A DNA stretch of 64,000 nucleotides from CAUZJF01 sp965248605 (GCA_965248605.1 CBDFJV010000006.1:434001-498000), one strand, 5' to 3'; counted from the stretch's first letter, positions 8,843-18,082 are shown. Notes: generated by a model not told the origin, from the sequence alone. Numbers and translations: made by a program.

Positions 8843-9856
8843 TCACACACGCCACCTCCGGCCGTGGCGTTCGACGACGTCCCAGTTGAGGGTGGCGCCG
8901 AGGCCGTTGCCGCCAGGGAACCAGAAATGGCCGTCTTCGACGCGCTCCCGCGGCTCCACGAGCTCGGCCCGCCAGTCGTTTTCGAAGACCGCATGCTCCA
9001 GAGGGAAGGGCGCCGGCGTCGAGGCTTCTACGTGGGCGCTGGCCAGCAGCGAGAGCGGACCGAAGGGGCTATGGCATGACGTCTGGACGCCTGATTCGGC
9101 CGCAGCGCGTGCGGCCCTGGCCGCCACCGCCACGCCGCCACAGCGCTGGACGTCAGGCATTATGATGTCGACGCCACCACGCTTGACCAGCTCTTCGAAG
9201 GAGTCCTCGCCGTAGGTGCTGCCTCCAGCTACGACCGGGATCGAGACCTTCTCTGCGATCTTGCCGAGGTCGGGCCCGGCCGCCGACCGCATGGCCGCGA
9301 GTCGCTCGAACCCCATAGATGCCGCGTCCAGCACGTCGTCGGTTGTCCGCGCGCGGCCGACCTCGTCGAAGGGGTCGGTCTTGAGGTGGCGGAATCCGGC
9401 TTTGACTGCACGCTCCGCCGCCTGCCCGAAGTCCTTCGGGGTGCGGCGTTTCAGGACGTCCCGCAGATACCGGTTGAGGTTCGCGTATAGCTTTACTCGA
9501 TCCCGCGGCTGGCCGCCCAAGGCCTCGGTCATGCCGATACCAGCGTGCTGGCACTGGAGCTCCGTTATGGCCGTGCGAAGCGCCCCGACCGCCGCGCGTA
9601 TGACCCAGTCGGACCGGATCTGGTTTCGGTCGACTCTAAGTAGCGACTCAATCTGCGACTCGTCGCGTATCGCGGTGCCGGCGAGGGAGGCCACCGCCTC
9701 TGCGATGGCGACCGCCCGACGTTCCTCTTCGGCTCCGGGGAACTCGACCGTCGCCGTCGTCCCTTTGTCGTCGGTGATCGCGGCGAAGGCCCACCGCTTG
9801 ACGTCGTTGACCTTGACGGCGCCGAACTCGACGCTCTTGAGCTTGACTGGTTCCAT
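8843..9856 (-). CDS. enolase-superfamily protein with an apparent internal deletion
   Basis: A mandelate racemase/muconate lactonizing enzyme-like protein of 337 residues, short for a family usually near 370-400. The C-terminal barrel is recognisable (VSIPVVAGGSTYGEDSFEEL, VDIIMPDVQRCGGV, HSPFGPLSLLASAHV). Between AAGPD (about 192-196) and LGKIAEKV, the roughly 35-residue stretch that normally carries the first two metal ligands (Asp and Glu) is missing, and the third ligand position reads AGG rather than AGE. It may be non-catalytic or decaying. It is read divergently from the PAC2 gene and ends 26 bp from an IS. Confidence 0.78.
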   Translation of the reverse strand: MEPVKLKSVEFGAVKVNDVKRWAFAAITDDKGTTATVEFPGAEEERRAVAIAEAVASLAGTAIRDESQIESLLRVDRNQIRSDWVIRAAVGALRTAITELQCQHAGIGMTEALGGQPRDRVKLYANLNRYLRDVLKRRTPKDFGQAAERAVKAGFRHLKTDPFDEVGRARTTDDVLDAASMGFERLAAMRSAAGPDLGKIAEKVSIPVVAGGSTYGEDSFEELVKRGGVDIIMPDVQRCGGVAVAARAARAAAESGVQTSCHSPFGPLSLLASAHVEASTPAPFPLEHAVFENDWRAELVEPRERVEDGHFWFPGGNGLGATLNWDVVERHGRRWRV

Positions 9857-9987
9857 TTGCGCCTTCCTTGTGCGGCAGGGACCGCTTCAAATGGCGTCAG
9901 TCTAGCACGAGCCCATCAGCCGACAGGGGCCCCCATCGCTTCCGTGGCGCACGTAGGCGGCGGATGGTACACTCAGTCGATATCCCG

Positions 9988-10890
9988 ATGGACTCTAACG
10001 ACGGCTTGATCGTTCATCATGAACCGACCCAGAAGGTCCCAACTATGTTGGTGGCGTTCTCGGGCTGGCCGGACGCCGCCGAGGCGGCGACAAGGGCGTT
10101 GCGGTACCTGGTCCGGAATCTCCAGGCTACCAAGTTCGCCGAGATCGATCCCGAGGAGTTCTACGACTTCACCGTCGTCCGGCCCCACCTGCGGAAAAGC
10201 AAGGCCGGGAAGCCGACTGTTCACTGGCCCGCGAATGACTTCTACCATCACACGCCCGGCGGCGACACGGCTCGCGGGCTTGTAGTCTACCTGGGCACCG
10301 AGCCAAGTCTGAGGTGGCGGGCGTTCTCGAATGTTCTCCTCGACGTCATCGACCGAATGGGAGTCCGACGGATCGTCTCGCTCGGGGCATTACTCGCCGC
10401 CGTGCCTCACACGAGGGAGACACCGGTGACCGGCCGCGGCAGCTCGGAGGCGCTCAGCGAGAAGCTTGAGTGGCTGGGAGTGAAGGACACCGGATACGAA
10501 GGTCCCGTCGGGATACACACAGCCTTCATGGAAGAATGTGTCGAACGAGGCCTCGAATATGTGAGTATCTGGGCCCACAGCCCTCACTACGTTACGACGT
10601 CACCGAACCCGAAGGCGAGCTACGTCCTCCTGACCAAGCTCCGAGGGCTGGTGGACTTCGACGTCGATCTGGACGAGCTCCGGCTGGCTGGCGGGGCCTT
10701 CGACGAACAGGTCACGAAGTCGATCGCCAAGCAGGGCGACGTCACCAGTTACGTACAACAGCTCGAGCGACAGTACGATGCCAGGCAGTCTGACGAAAGC
10801 GAAATCCCGGCGCCTGAAGCGATGGTTGAAGAGCTCGAGCGGTTCTTGAAGCGCGGCCAACGTTCTGCCGGCGACGGGGACGAGAGCTAG
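9988..10890 (+). CDS. PAC2-family protein
   Basis: About 300 residues. VAFSGWPDAAEAATRALRYL, the central RIVSLGALLAAVPHTR and the later WAHSPHYV match the PAC2 (proteasome assembly chaperone-like) family common in Actinobacteria and Chloroflexota. The molecular role in bacteria is not established; the fold resembles purine nucleoside phosphorylases. The C-terminal tail is charged and probably helical. ATG 9988 is used; an in-frame ATG at 9964 preceded by GGCGG is an equally possible start. Confidence 0.85.
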   Translation: MDSNDGLIVHHEPTQKVPTMLVAFSGWPDAAEAATRALRYLVRNLQATKFAEIDPEEFYDFTVVRPHLRKSKAGKPTVHWPANDFYHHTPGGDTARGLVVYLGTEPSLRWRAFSNVLLDVIDRMGVRRIVSLGALLAAVPHTRETPVTGRGSSEALSEKLEWLGVKDTGYEGPVGIHTAFMEECVERGLEYVSIWAHSPHYVTTSPNPKASYVLLTKLRGLVDFDVDLDELRLAGGAFDEQVTKSIAKQGDVTSYVQQLERQYDARQSDESEIPAPEAMVEELERFLKRGQRSAGDGDES

Positions 10891-10964
10891 CTCGCCTTTT
10901 CCATAGTCGTTTGCCCTGATCCGCGACGTCCAATCCAAACACAACGAAGCGACCTGACACGCCC

Positions 10965-11840
10965 ATGAAAAAGCCCGAAGATATCCGAGTAACCCTGGAC
11001 GGCATCGGATTTCACTATCGCGACTGGGATGGAGAGGGCCAGCCGGTCGTGCTACTGCATGGTCTCGCGTCCACGTCGCATATATGGGACCTCGTCGCGC
11101 CGGTCCTTAGCACCGACTTCGCGGTAGTGGCACTGGACCAGCGCGGCCACGGAGAGAGTGACAAGCCAGAGAGCGGATACGACTTCGTGACCGTTGCCCA
11201 GGACCTTCAGAGCTTCATCGAGGCGTTGGGCCTCCGAGATCCCGTAGTGGTGGGCCATTCGTGGGGCGGAAACGTCGCCGTTGAGCACGCCGCCACTTAC
11301 CCTAAAGCGGTGAAGGGACTGGGCCTGGTAGATGGCGGCACCATCGAGATCTCCGCCTGGCCTGAGATGTCCCTTGAGCGTGCCAGAGAGGACCTGGCTC
11401 CGCCGGATTTCACCGGGGTCACGCTCGACGAGCTACGGCAGCGATCGAAGGGCCGGGACTGGGGGTTCGAGCTAACGCCCGAAGTCGAACAGATAATGCT
11501 TTCGAACTTCGAGGTGCTTGAGGATGACACCCTGACGCCCCGTTTTCCTCGCCAACACCACATGACGATCATCGATGAGATGTGGGGTCACCATCCGTCT
11601 CAGCTGTATCCGCGCGTCGAGCGCCCGGTCCTGCTAATGCCTACACGAGGGAACACCGATCACACGCCCCAGGAGTGGCAGGAGCGGAGGGAAGGTGCGG
11701 TTACCCGAGCCGCCGAACTCCTTACTGTAAGCAAGACGGTGTGGTTCGAGGACAGCGTTCACGACGTCCCGCTACAGCGTCCGGAGCAGGTAGCGCAGGT
11801 CATCGGGGAACACATCCGCGACGGGTTCTTCGACGGGTAG
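10965..11840 (+). CDS. alpha/beta hydrolase
   Basis: 291 residues. LLHGLASTSHIW supplies the oxyanion-hole HG, GHSWGG holds the nucleophile Ser99 and VHDVPLQRPEQV near the end holds the probable catalytic His. DQRGHGESDKP is the usual loop after strand 4. The architecture fits epoxide hydrolase, haloperoxidase or ester hydrolase subgroups, and the substrate cannot be read from sequence. It lies 74 bp after the PAC2 gene, probably as a separate or loosely linked unit, and faces ftsZ convergently. Confidence 0.88.
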   Translation: MKKPEDIRVTLDGIGFHYRDWDGEGQPVVLLHGLASTSHIWDLVAPVLSTDFAVVALDQRGHGESDKPESGYDFVTVAQDLQSFIEALGLRDPVVVGHSWGGNVAVEHAATYPKAVKGLGLVDGGTIEISAWPEMSLERAREDLAPPDFTGVTLDELRQRSKGRDWGFELTPEVEQIMLSNFEVLEDDTLTPRFPRQHHMTIIDEMWGHHPSQLYPRVERPVLLMPTRGNTDHTPQEWQERREGAVTRAAELLTVSKTVWFEDSVHDVPLQRPEQVAQVIGEHIRDGFFDG

Positions 11841-11862
11841 CGGTAGCTCAGCCTAGCTGCGG

Positions 11863-12936
11863 TCAGAACATCCTGTCCATAGCATGGGCAGGACCCTGGT
11901 GACCGTTGGTCGAACCGGTCGGTGAATGAAGCGCCGGGTCGAGTCGTTTGAGTTGCTCGCCAAAGGTCGCGGAGTTTTCCGGTTCCTGTTGGTGAGGCGG
12001 CAGTCCGGTCGCCACAATTGTAACGCTCGCGCGCTTCTTCCACTTCCGGTCTTGCACCACTCCGAGGACGACATGCACCTGAGGGCCGCAAGCGTTCCGT
12101 AGCACTCCCGCGACCTCATTGACCTCGCCGAGGCTCAGGTCCTTGCCTCCCCTGATGTTGAGCAGGACGCCTTGCGCCCCCTCGATCGGAGCTGGAAAGA
12201 GCGGGCTAGAGAGTGCCGCCGAGAGAGCGTCCTGTCCGGCTCGCCGTCCCTTGCCCTCCCCCATGGCCATGAACGAAGGGCCGCCGTAGCCGAGCACACT
12301 TCTGACGTCGGCGAAATCGACGTTAATCAGTCCTGGCAGCGTGACGACGTCAGAGATGCCGTTCACTCCCTGCGTGAGCACCTGGTCCGCGATTGTGAAA
12401 GCGTCGTCGAGAGACGTTGTACTTTCTAGCGCCGTCAACAGACTGTCGTTCTCGACAGCGATCATCGTGTCGACCTTCGGCAGTAACCGCCGCAGGCCTT
12501 TGTCGGCTATCTCTCCGCGCTGGGGTCCTTCGAACGAGAAGGGACGCGTGACGACGGCGACGGTCAACGCGCCTTGCTTACGGGCGATCTCAGCCACGAC
12601 CGGGGCGGCTCCGGTGCCAGTGCCGCCTCCCATCCCTGCCGTAATGAACACGAGGTCGGCGCCAGCTATCAAAGGAGCCAGCTGGTCCTGGCTCTCGCGA
12701 ATCGCTCTGCGGCCGAGATCAGGGTTGCCACCCGACCCTAATCCCCGCGTGATCTCGGGTCCGATGGCGAACGTGGGTAGGCCCGGCATCGACGCCAGGG
12801 CCTGGATGTCGGTGTTGACGCAGAGGAAGTCCAGGTCCGGACGCTTGTCCTTCGCCATCCTTGAGACGGCATTGCTACCGGCCCCGCCGACCCCGATAAT
12901 TTTGACCGAAACGGCGGGAACAGGGGGCCGAGTCAC
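11863..12936 (-). CDS. ftsZ: cell division protein FtsZ
   Basis: The bacterial tubulin that polymerises with GTP to form the division ring. IIGVGGAGSNAV opens the Rossmann-like domain, the tubulin signature GGGTGTG lies at about residues 103-109, and the T7 loop NVDFADVRSVL follows. GTG 12936 overlaps the stop of the upstream gene (GTGA), giving a 357-residue protein; the longer open frame extends only into that gene. The C-terminus (about 35 residues, Pro/Gly/His-rich) lacks the canonical DIPxFLR-like peptide that binds FtsA/ZipA, so membrane tethering may differ. The gene sits outside a dcw cluster. Confidence 0.92.
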   Translation of the reverse strand: MTRPPVPAVSVKIIGVGGAGSNAVSRMAKDKRPDLDFLCVNTDIQALASMPGLPTFAIGPEITRGLGSGGNPDLGRRAIRESQDQLAPLIAGADLVFITAGMGGGTGTGAAPVVAEIARKQGALTVAVVTRPFSFEGPQRGEIADKGLRRLLPKVDTMIAVENDSLLTALESTTSLDDAFTIADQVLTQGVNGISDVVTLPGLINVDFADVRSVLGYGGPSFMAMGEGKGRRAGQDALSAALSSPLFPAPIEGAQGVLLNIRGGKDLSLGEVNEVAGVLRNACGPQVHVVLGVVQDRKWKKRASVTIVATGLPPHQQEPENSATFGEQLKRLDPALHSPTGSTNGHQGPAHAMDRMF

Positions 12937-13247
12937 TGTGTGACCGGGGTCTTGCTGGTCTTGTCCTTGTCGACTTGCTCCGCCACAAGTCCGTTTGGTC
13001 CGAGGAAGTAGTAAGGTATCGTCCACCTGCCAAAACCGCTTAGCTCGACAAGGGCCCGCCGCGCAAACGTCCGTTTGACGACGCCGCGTGTGCCGTACCT
13101 CGGCCCTCCACGAATCTTGCCCACATACCGGACCGCTCGCCCGGGCCGCAACTCTCTCGAATCGAGGTGTGGTGTAGGGGTCACGAATTCGGCGAGTGTC
13201 ATCCCGGGCATCGGAAGCTGGTTCGACTTTTTCCCTGATTTCGCCAT
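12933..13247 (-). CDS. conserved small protein upstream of ftsZ (SH3/KOW-like)
   Basis: 104 residues, unrecognised by name. The core GRAVRYVGKIRGGPRYGTRG followed by RALVELSGFGRWTIPYYFLG has the glycine-punctuated beta pattern of KOW/SH3-type folds, an inference only. AAGGGGG lies 7 bases before ATG 13247. Its stop overlaps the ftsZ GTG by four bases, so ftsZ translation is probably coupled to it. A division-related or RNA/protein-binding role is possible. Confidence 0.7.
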   Translation of the reverse strand: MAKSGKKSNQLPMPGMTLAEFVTPTPHLDSRELRPGRAVRYVGKIRGGPRYGTRGVVKRTFARRALVELSGFGRWTIPYYFLGPNGLVAEQVDKDKTSKTPVTQ

Positions 13248-13277
13248 GGCCGTCCCCCTTTCGGTGGTATTCGATTC

Positions 13278-13379
13278 TTAGAACAAGGTTAGAACAGAAC
13301 GCAAGTTCTTGTCAAGTGCCGAACCTGCGAGCTGCTTCTCGGACAGTTCGTTCGATTCCGACTGCGGGCCGTTTTCCAT
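13278..13379 (-). CDS. possible 33-residue peptide upstream of the ftsZ operon
   Basis: ATG 13379 is preceded by AGGGAGG about 10 bases upstream, and the frame runs 33 codons to a TAA at 13278, ending ALDKNLRSVLTLF. The good ribosome site supports translation. Against it, the frame is short and overlaps the promoter/operator-like elements listed at 13288-13315. It could be a leader peptide for the ftsZ operon. Confidence 0.3.
   Translation of the reverse strand: MENGPQSESNELSEKQLAGSALDKNLRSVLTLF
13288..13315 (-). promoter_or_regulatory. candidate ftsZ-operon promoter with a LexA-like box in its spacer
   Basis: On the minus strand TTGACA (13315-13310) is followed 16 bp later by TCTAAC (13293-13288). 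Within the spacer lies GAAC-N4-GTTC (13297-13308), the core of the Gram-positive type SOS box. A repressor bound there would occlude polymerase. No lexA gene is in the window, and the elements overlap a possible small reading frame. Confidence 0.35.
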
Positions 13380-13478
13380 TTGTACAGGTCCTCCCTGAGG
13401 ATGTGGTGTGTTGAGGATAAGCGGGGTGCAAAAATTACTTCTGTTGCAAACCGCAGCAAACTGGTGCATTCCTATCTG

Positions 13479-13552
13479 GGTGTTGCAACACCTGGGCAGG
13501 GAAATGCAACAGGTGGGGGGCGGGGTACGGGGTACAGGGTACGGGGCACGGG
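13479..13552. other. palindrome and G-quadruplex-type motif between the ftsZ operon and IS21
   Basis: The stretch 13380-13636 has no convincing gene. It holds a perfect 14-bp palindrome GGTGTTGCAACACC (13479-13492), with further TTGCA half-sites nearby. It also holds six G-runs of three or more separated by 1-4 bases (13515-13552), a strong sequence match to the intramolecular G-quadruplex rule. Function is unknown. Confidence 0.5.
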
Positions 13553-13758
13553 TAGTCGATTTCGGTTGTCGTCTTGTGCATTGTTGATCTCCTCGTGGTG
13601 TGTCGGGTGGGTCAGAAAACAAAAGGACAGCCCCGTATGTGAAGGGCGGAGAGATAATGTACCACCTGGGCGGTCGAGCGCTGAGATGTGGCGCTTGAAA
13701 ACTGTACCGCCTGTCGCCTTCAATCAGGAACGACCGAACCTGATTGAAGGTGGATTGG

Positions 13759-15258
13759 ATGTACAAGGTGGAGATGTACCTGCGAGTTCGCAGGGCTTGT
13801 TTCGTCGAAGGGATGAGCGTCCGAGAGGCGGCCCGAGTGTTCGGGCTACACCGGGACACGGTGCGCAAGATGCTCGAGTACTCCGTGCCCCCAGGGTATC
13901 GACGGCAACGACCGGCTCGCAGACCGAAGCTCGATCCATATAAGGGTGTGATGGACCAGATCCTGGAGCAGGATCTGAGCTCACCGAAGAAGCAGCGTCA
14001 CACCGCCAAGCGTATCTACGAACGGCTCAGAGACGAACACGGCTTCCCCGGCAAGTACACGATAGTCAAAGACTACGTTCGAGAACGCCGTCGTCATACC
14101 CGCGAGATGTTCGTACCACTGTCCCATTCCCCGGGACATGCCCAGTGCGACTACGGCGAAGCTCGAGTGATCATCGGCGGAGTGGAACGCAAAGCCCACT
14201 ACTTCGCCCTGGACCTCCCTCACAGCGACGGGTGCTATGTGAAGGCGTATCCCGCCGAGACGACGGAGTCATTCTGCGACGGACACGTCTCCGCCTTCGC
14301 GTTCCTGGGCGGAGTGCCTCAGAGCATCCTCTACGACAACACCACGCTCGCGGTAGCCAGAATCCTGGGAGATGGTCGCCGGCAGCGGACCAGGGTGTTC
14401 TCCGAGCTTCAGTCCCACTACCTGTTCGAGGACCGGTTCGGCCGTCCAGGCAAAGGGAACGATAAGGGCAAAGTAGAAGGTCTGGTCGGCTATGTCCGCC
14501 GGAACTTCCTGGTGCCCATTCCATCGTTCGAGAGCTTCGATGCCCTCAATGCTCATCTGGAGCAACACTGCCTCAGACGGTTCGAAGATCGACTCCGCGG
14601 CCACAACGAGACGATAGGAGAACGGCTGGAGCGGGACCTGGAGAAGTTGCTGCCTCTGCCGGCCGTACCGTACGACGCCAGCGACAAGCACGCGACGAGG
14701 GTCAGTTCTCTGTCCCTGGTCAGATACCGGACCAATGACTATTCGGTCCCGGTGGCCTACGGTCATCGGGACGTTGTGGTCCGCGGATATGTACATGAGG
14801 TTGTGATCAGCTGTGGCGCTGAAGTCATCGCCCGCCATCGGCGGTCCTACGATCGAGACGACTTCGTCTTCGACCCTCTCCATTACCTGCCGCTCCTTGA
14901 GAAGAAGACGAGGGCATTGGATCAGGCGGCGCCGCTGGTTGGATGGGAGTTGCCCGAGGAGTTCGGAGTGTTGCGGCGGCTGCTGGAGTCTCGGATGGGC
15001 AAGCGAGGAAAGAGGGAGTTCGTGCAAGTGCTCAGACTGATGGAGAACTTCCAGCCGGAAGAAGTCCACGACGCCGTACGAGACGCCATTCGACTCGGGG
15101 CTGTGAGCTTCGATGCTGTCAAGCACCTGGTGCTGTGCAGGATCGAGGGTCGACCGCCTAGACTCGACATGGAGTTGTACCCGTATCTGCCCAGGACCAA
15201 CGTTGCAACAACCTCGACCAGGGACTACATGGCTCTCCTGGCGGGGAGCCGGTCATGA
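13759..15258 (+). CDS. istA: IS21-family transposase
   Basis: About 499 residues. An N-terminal helix-turn-helix (SVREAARVFGLHRDTVRKML) precedes the rve-type DDE integrase core (QCDYGEARVIIGG, LYDNTTLAV, NDKGKVEGLVGYVRRNFL). ATG 13759 with AAGGTGG just upstream is favoured over a TTG at 13744. The stop overlaps the istB ATG (ATGA). Together with IstB it performs cut-and-paste or cointegrate transposition. Confidence 0.95.
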   Translation: MYKVEMYLRVRRACFVEGMSVREAARVFGLHRDTVRKMLEYSVPPGYRRQRPARRPKLDPYKGVMDQILEQDLSSPKKQRHTAKRIYERLRDEHGFPGKYTIVKDYVRERRRHTREMFVPLSHSPGHAQCDYGEARVIIGGVERKAHYFALDLPHSDGCYVKAYPAETTESFCDGHVSAFAFLGGVPQSILYDNTTLAVARILGDGRRQRTRVFSELQSHYLFEDRFGRPGKGNDKGKVEGLVGYVRRNFLVPIPSFESFDALNAHLEQHCLRRFEDRLRGHNETIGERLERDLEKLLPLPAVPYDASDKHATRVSSLSLVRYRTNDYSVPVAYGHRDVVVRGYVHEVVISCGAEVIARHRRSYDRDDFVFDPLHYLPLLEKKTRALDQAAPLVGWELPEEFGVLRRLLESRMGKRGKREFVQVLRLMENFQPEEVHDAVRDAIRLGAVSFDAVKHLVLCRIEGRPPRLDMELYPYLPRTNVATTSTRDYMALLAGSRS

Positions 15259-16022
15259 CCAACAAGTCCACGATGTTGCTCGAACACAACCTCAAGCAAC
15301 TCAAGCTCCCCACGTTCCTGAGGGAGTACGACAAGCTGGCATCCCAGTGTGCCAGTGAGGGAGCTGACCATCCGGACTACCTGCTGCGACTATCGGAGTT
15401 GGAGCTGATCGACCGTCACCATCGCATGGTGGAACGTCGGATCAAAGCAGCCCGCTTCCCGACGACCAAGAGCCTCGACACCTTCGACTTCCTGTCTATG
15501 CCGTCCCTGAACAAGGCTCTGGTTCTGGAGCTGGCACGATGCGAGTACATCGAGCGCCCCCACAACGTCATCGCTCTCGGCAACAGTGGCACCGGCAAGA
15601 CCCATATCGCCCTCGGTCTCGGTCTGGCTGCGTGTCAGAGGGGACTGTCCGTGGGCTTCACCACCGCCGCTGCTCTGGTTCACGAGCTGATCGAGGCCAG
15701 GGACGAACGGCGTCTGCTCAACCTGCAGAGAAGGCTCGCACGACTCAAGCTTCTGATCATCGACGAACTGGGCTTCGTGCCCTTGTCCAAGACTGGCGCC
15801 GAGCTCCTCTTCGAGGTGTTCAGCCAGCGTTACGAGCGTGGATCGGTCCTGGTGACCTCCAACCTGCCCTTCGTCGAGTGGACCGAGGTGTTCGGCTCTG
15901 AACGGCTGACCGGAGCTCTCCTCGACCGCCTCACCCACCATGTCGACATCCTGGAGATGAACGGGGACAGCTACCGACTCAAGCACAGCAAGAAGACTTC
16001 TGGCCGCCAGCTATCTGACTGA
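15255..16022 (+). CDS. istB: IS21-family helper ATPase
   Basis: 255 residues of the DnaA-like AAA+ class. Walker A is GNSGTGKTH and Walker B is LLIIDELGFVPL, followed by the sensor region SNLPFVEW and a C-terminal HSKKTSGRQLSD tail. It assembles on target DNA and licenses IstA. ATG 15255 overlaps the istA stop by four bases. The coding sequence is intact. Confidence 0.95.
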   Translation: MTNKSTMLLEHNLKQLKLPTFLREYDKLASQCASEGADHPDYLLRLSELELIDRHHRMVERRIKAARFPTTKSLDTFDFLSMPSLNKALVLELARCEYIERPHNVIALGNSGTGKTHIALGLGLAACQRGLSVGFTTAAALVHELIEARDERRLLNLQRRLARLKLLIIDELGFVPLSKTGAELLFEVFSQRYERGSVLVTSNLPFVEWTEVFGSERLTGALLDRLTHHVDILEMNGDSYRLKHSKKTSGRQLSD

Positions 16023-16258
16023 GCCTGATCTCCAACGCCCCACGAACCTTGATGCCCATTCTACGGCGTTCAGTGGTACAGTTTTGCTCCGCCCCGCTGG
16101 TACGTTTTCACACCGCCCTTGACACGGAGGTTCTTTTCACGTACCTTCACCCCTCTGAACGGTGCCTTTATGTGGACTTGATATCCGCGTGAGACAGGTC
16201 GGACTTAAGGGGGTGGAGGCAGGAAATCCGACCAATCACTGCAACCGCTCTAGTTGGC

Positions 16259-17789
16259 TTGATCTTGATGATTGGCGTGGCTTGCGGCGATTCCCGGGTC
16301 GTGCCGTCGTCGGAGCGGGTGGCGGCTTCCATCGCGACTGCGGTCCCAAAGCCTGCCGTGGAACAGCCTTTCGAGGCGACCCTCCATAGCGACGATCTCG
16401 CGAAGTTCCGCGGGCTGCCCGAGGAGTTCCAGGCCGGGCTCCTCGAGGAGGCGGACGAAAACGGGTATGAGGTAGCGGCACAGTATCTCGACGATCTGCC
16501 AGACGACGCCGTGCCCATTGCGGACATCCTCGATACCTACCATCTCGGCGATACCTACAATCTCGGTGTGTTCGGCCTGCTGGACCGACCCTATCAGCGC
16601 ATGCTGCTTCTCAAGGGGTACCCCAACTCGACGCTGATTCGAGACGAGGACAAGTGGCGGGCCGGGGAGATCACGGACGTCGAGTACCGCTTTGGGGCAT
16701 TCCAGGGCATGGTGAGCACGATGTCGCAGGAGTTCGCGCGAAACGGCCTCGAGCGCCTGCCTTCCCTGGAGGAAGTCCTGTCGGCGGCGGCACTCGCCAA
16801 GTTCGACTCGGTCGATCCCATCGTCCGGCGGGCGTTTCAGGTGATGTGGGAGAGTCGGACGGGAGAGTCGGACGGGAGACCCCGGCGAGAGAGCCCGCCA
16901 GGCGGCGGCGCTTGAGAAAGACCTTCTGGCGACACCCAGCGATGTGCCCCCGTTCAAAGAGATGGGGCTGTCGGTGGAAGTCGTCAGGGTGCTCGACGAT
17001 CTGCCTTACCTGAAGGTCGTGGCGCAGCAAAAGGTGGCAAGCCTCTTGTTGTCGAGGCACGAATGGGGACCTGACGAGACCGCAATCATCGAGCAGGCGC
17101 TCGAACCGTTCACGACCCTAGAGGGCAGGGCCAAGTCCGCCCGTGGTCTTGTCCCTCGATTTGATGGCGCGATGGTCCCATTGATTTGCTCTCCGCCCTA
17201 CGCCAAACGATTGGGGGTGGTTCCGCCGCCATGGGCCGTCCCTCAGTTCTTCCGTAACATCCCGCCGGACGAGCTGATGTTTCGCTGGCCGGACCCAGTC
17301 GATGGTCTCTCTGCCGAAGCGTTCGACAAGCTGGAGTCCCTGGACCCATTCTTAGAAGAAGTGTTCATGGACTCGTGGTACGCATCATCCGGCTTGCCCA
17401 AGCGAGCCGGACGGATGGCCTGTCTAGTAGCGACGCGGGAATTGCATCTACTGGATGCCCCCTTTACGACGTTACCTAGTGTTGCGGAGATACTGTCATC
17501 AGATGCGCTAGAGCTATATCGAGGGCTGACCACGAAGTGGCGGGACTCGATCGAGCATGAACTCGGGTCTCACATCGTCACGGGAGAGATACGGATTCCC
17601 AGTAAGTCTTCGCAAGAGACGCAGTCCGTGTACACGTACGGGACGCCACCGAGCGAGTTCCTGGAGGCGCTAGGCGAGTGGGCGGACCACCGAGTGGGCT
17701 TCTACGCGTGCTACACTGATTCCGAGGGGAATTTCCTCATAGACGCTGCTTGCGCCGAGGATTTTCCCATCTCGCAGGTTCGGGAGTAG
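16259..17789 (+). pseudogene. lipoprotein-like gene broken by a 13-bp tandem duplication
   Basis: Two consecutive frames (16259-16915 and 16944-17789) form one protein of about 500 residues. The break coincides with two back-to-back copies of GGGAGAGTCGGAC (16848-16860 and 16861-16873). Removing one copy fuses the frames smoothly through MWESRTGDPGERARQ. The N-terminus has a lipobox-like IGVAC, but the best signal sequence (IRPITATALVGLILM) extends upstream of the first usable start codon, so the 5' end may also be damaged. No known family was recognised; the halves share LPSxxEhLS segments that suggest internal repeats. Confidence 0.7.
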
Positions 17790-18047
17790 CAAGCGTACTC
17801 TTCGAATACGAATCTCAGCGTGAGGGCTAGGCCCACCGTAAGCAGGACTACGATAGTCTCAGAGACAACAGAGGCGGAAGATGGGGCGCAGAACAACTGA
17901 TGAGGGTTCTGCGCTCTCTGTCGTCTGCCGTCTCCGCAAGCATCCTCACTGGTGGCTCGCTCAAGTCGTCCGAGCGCCAGCCCGACCGTCTTCATGTTCT
18001 TTTCACACCTCTGAGCGCAACTTTTTTGGTTTTCTGGATGAGCCATT
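17790..18047. other. gene-poor stretch before the ilv leader
   Basis: No reading frame with coding character, repeat or RNA gene is apparent between the broken lipoprotein gene and the promoter at 18048. Short open frames on both strands lack ribosome sites and recognisable protein features. Confidence 0.5.
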
Positions 18048-18076
18048 TGACCGAATAGTACCCTCATGCTAGACTG
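18048..18076 (+). promoter_or_regulatory. sigma-70-type promoter of the ilv/leu cluster
   Basis: TTGACC at 18048-18053 and TAGACT at 18071-18076 are spaced by 17 bp. A start near 18083 places the whole T-box structure in the transcript leader. Confidence 0.65.
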
Positions 18077-18082
18077 AATCGT

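Larger units (their letters stand above)
13637..16124 (+). mobile_element. IS21-family element
   Basis: This 2488-bp element carries istA and istB. The ends are imperfect inverted repeats that start TGTGAAGGGCGG on the left and TGTCAAGGGCGG on the right (complement), and they match over about 36 bp including a shared GTACCA block. Additional internal GTACC-containing repeats near both ends are typical of the IstA binding sites of IS21. No clear target duplication is visible (flanks CCGTA and CGGAG), so the insertion may be old or rearranged. Confidence 0.88.
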
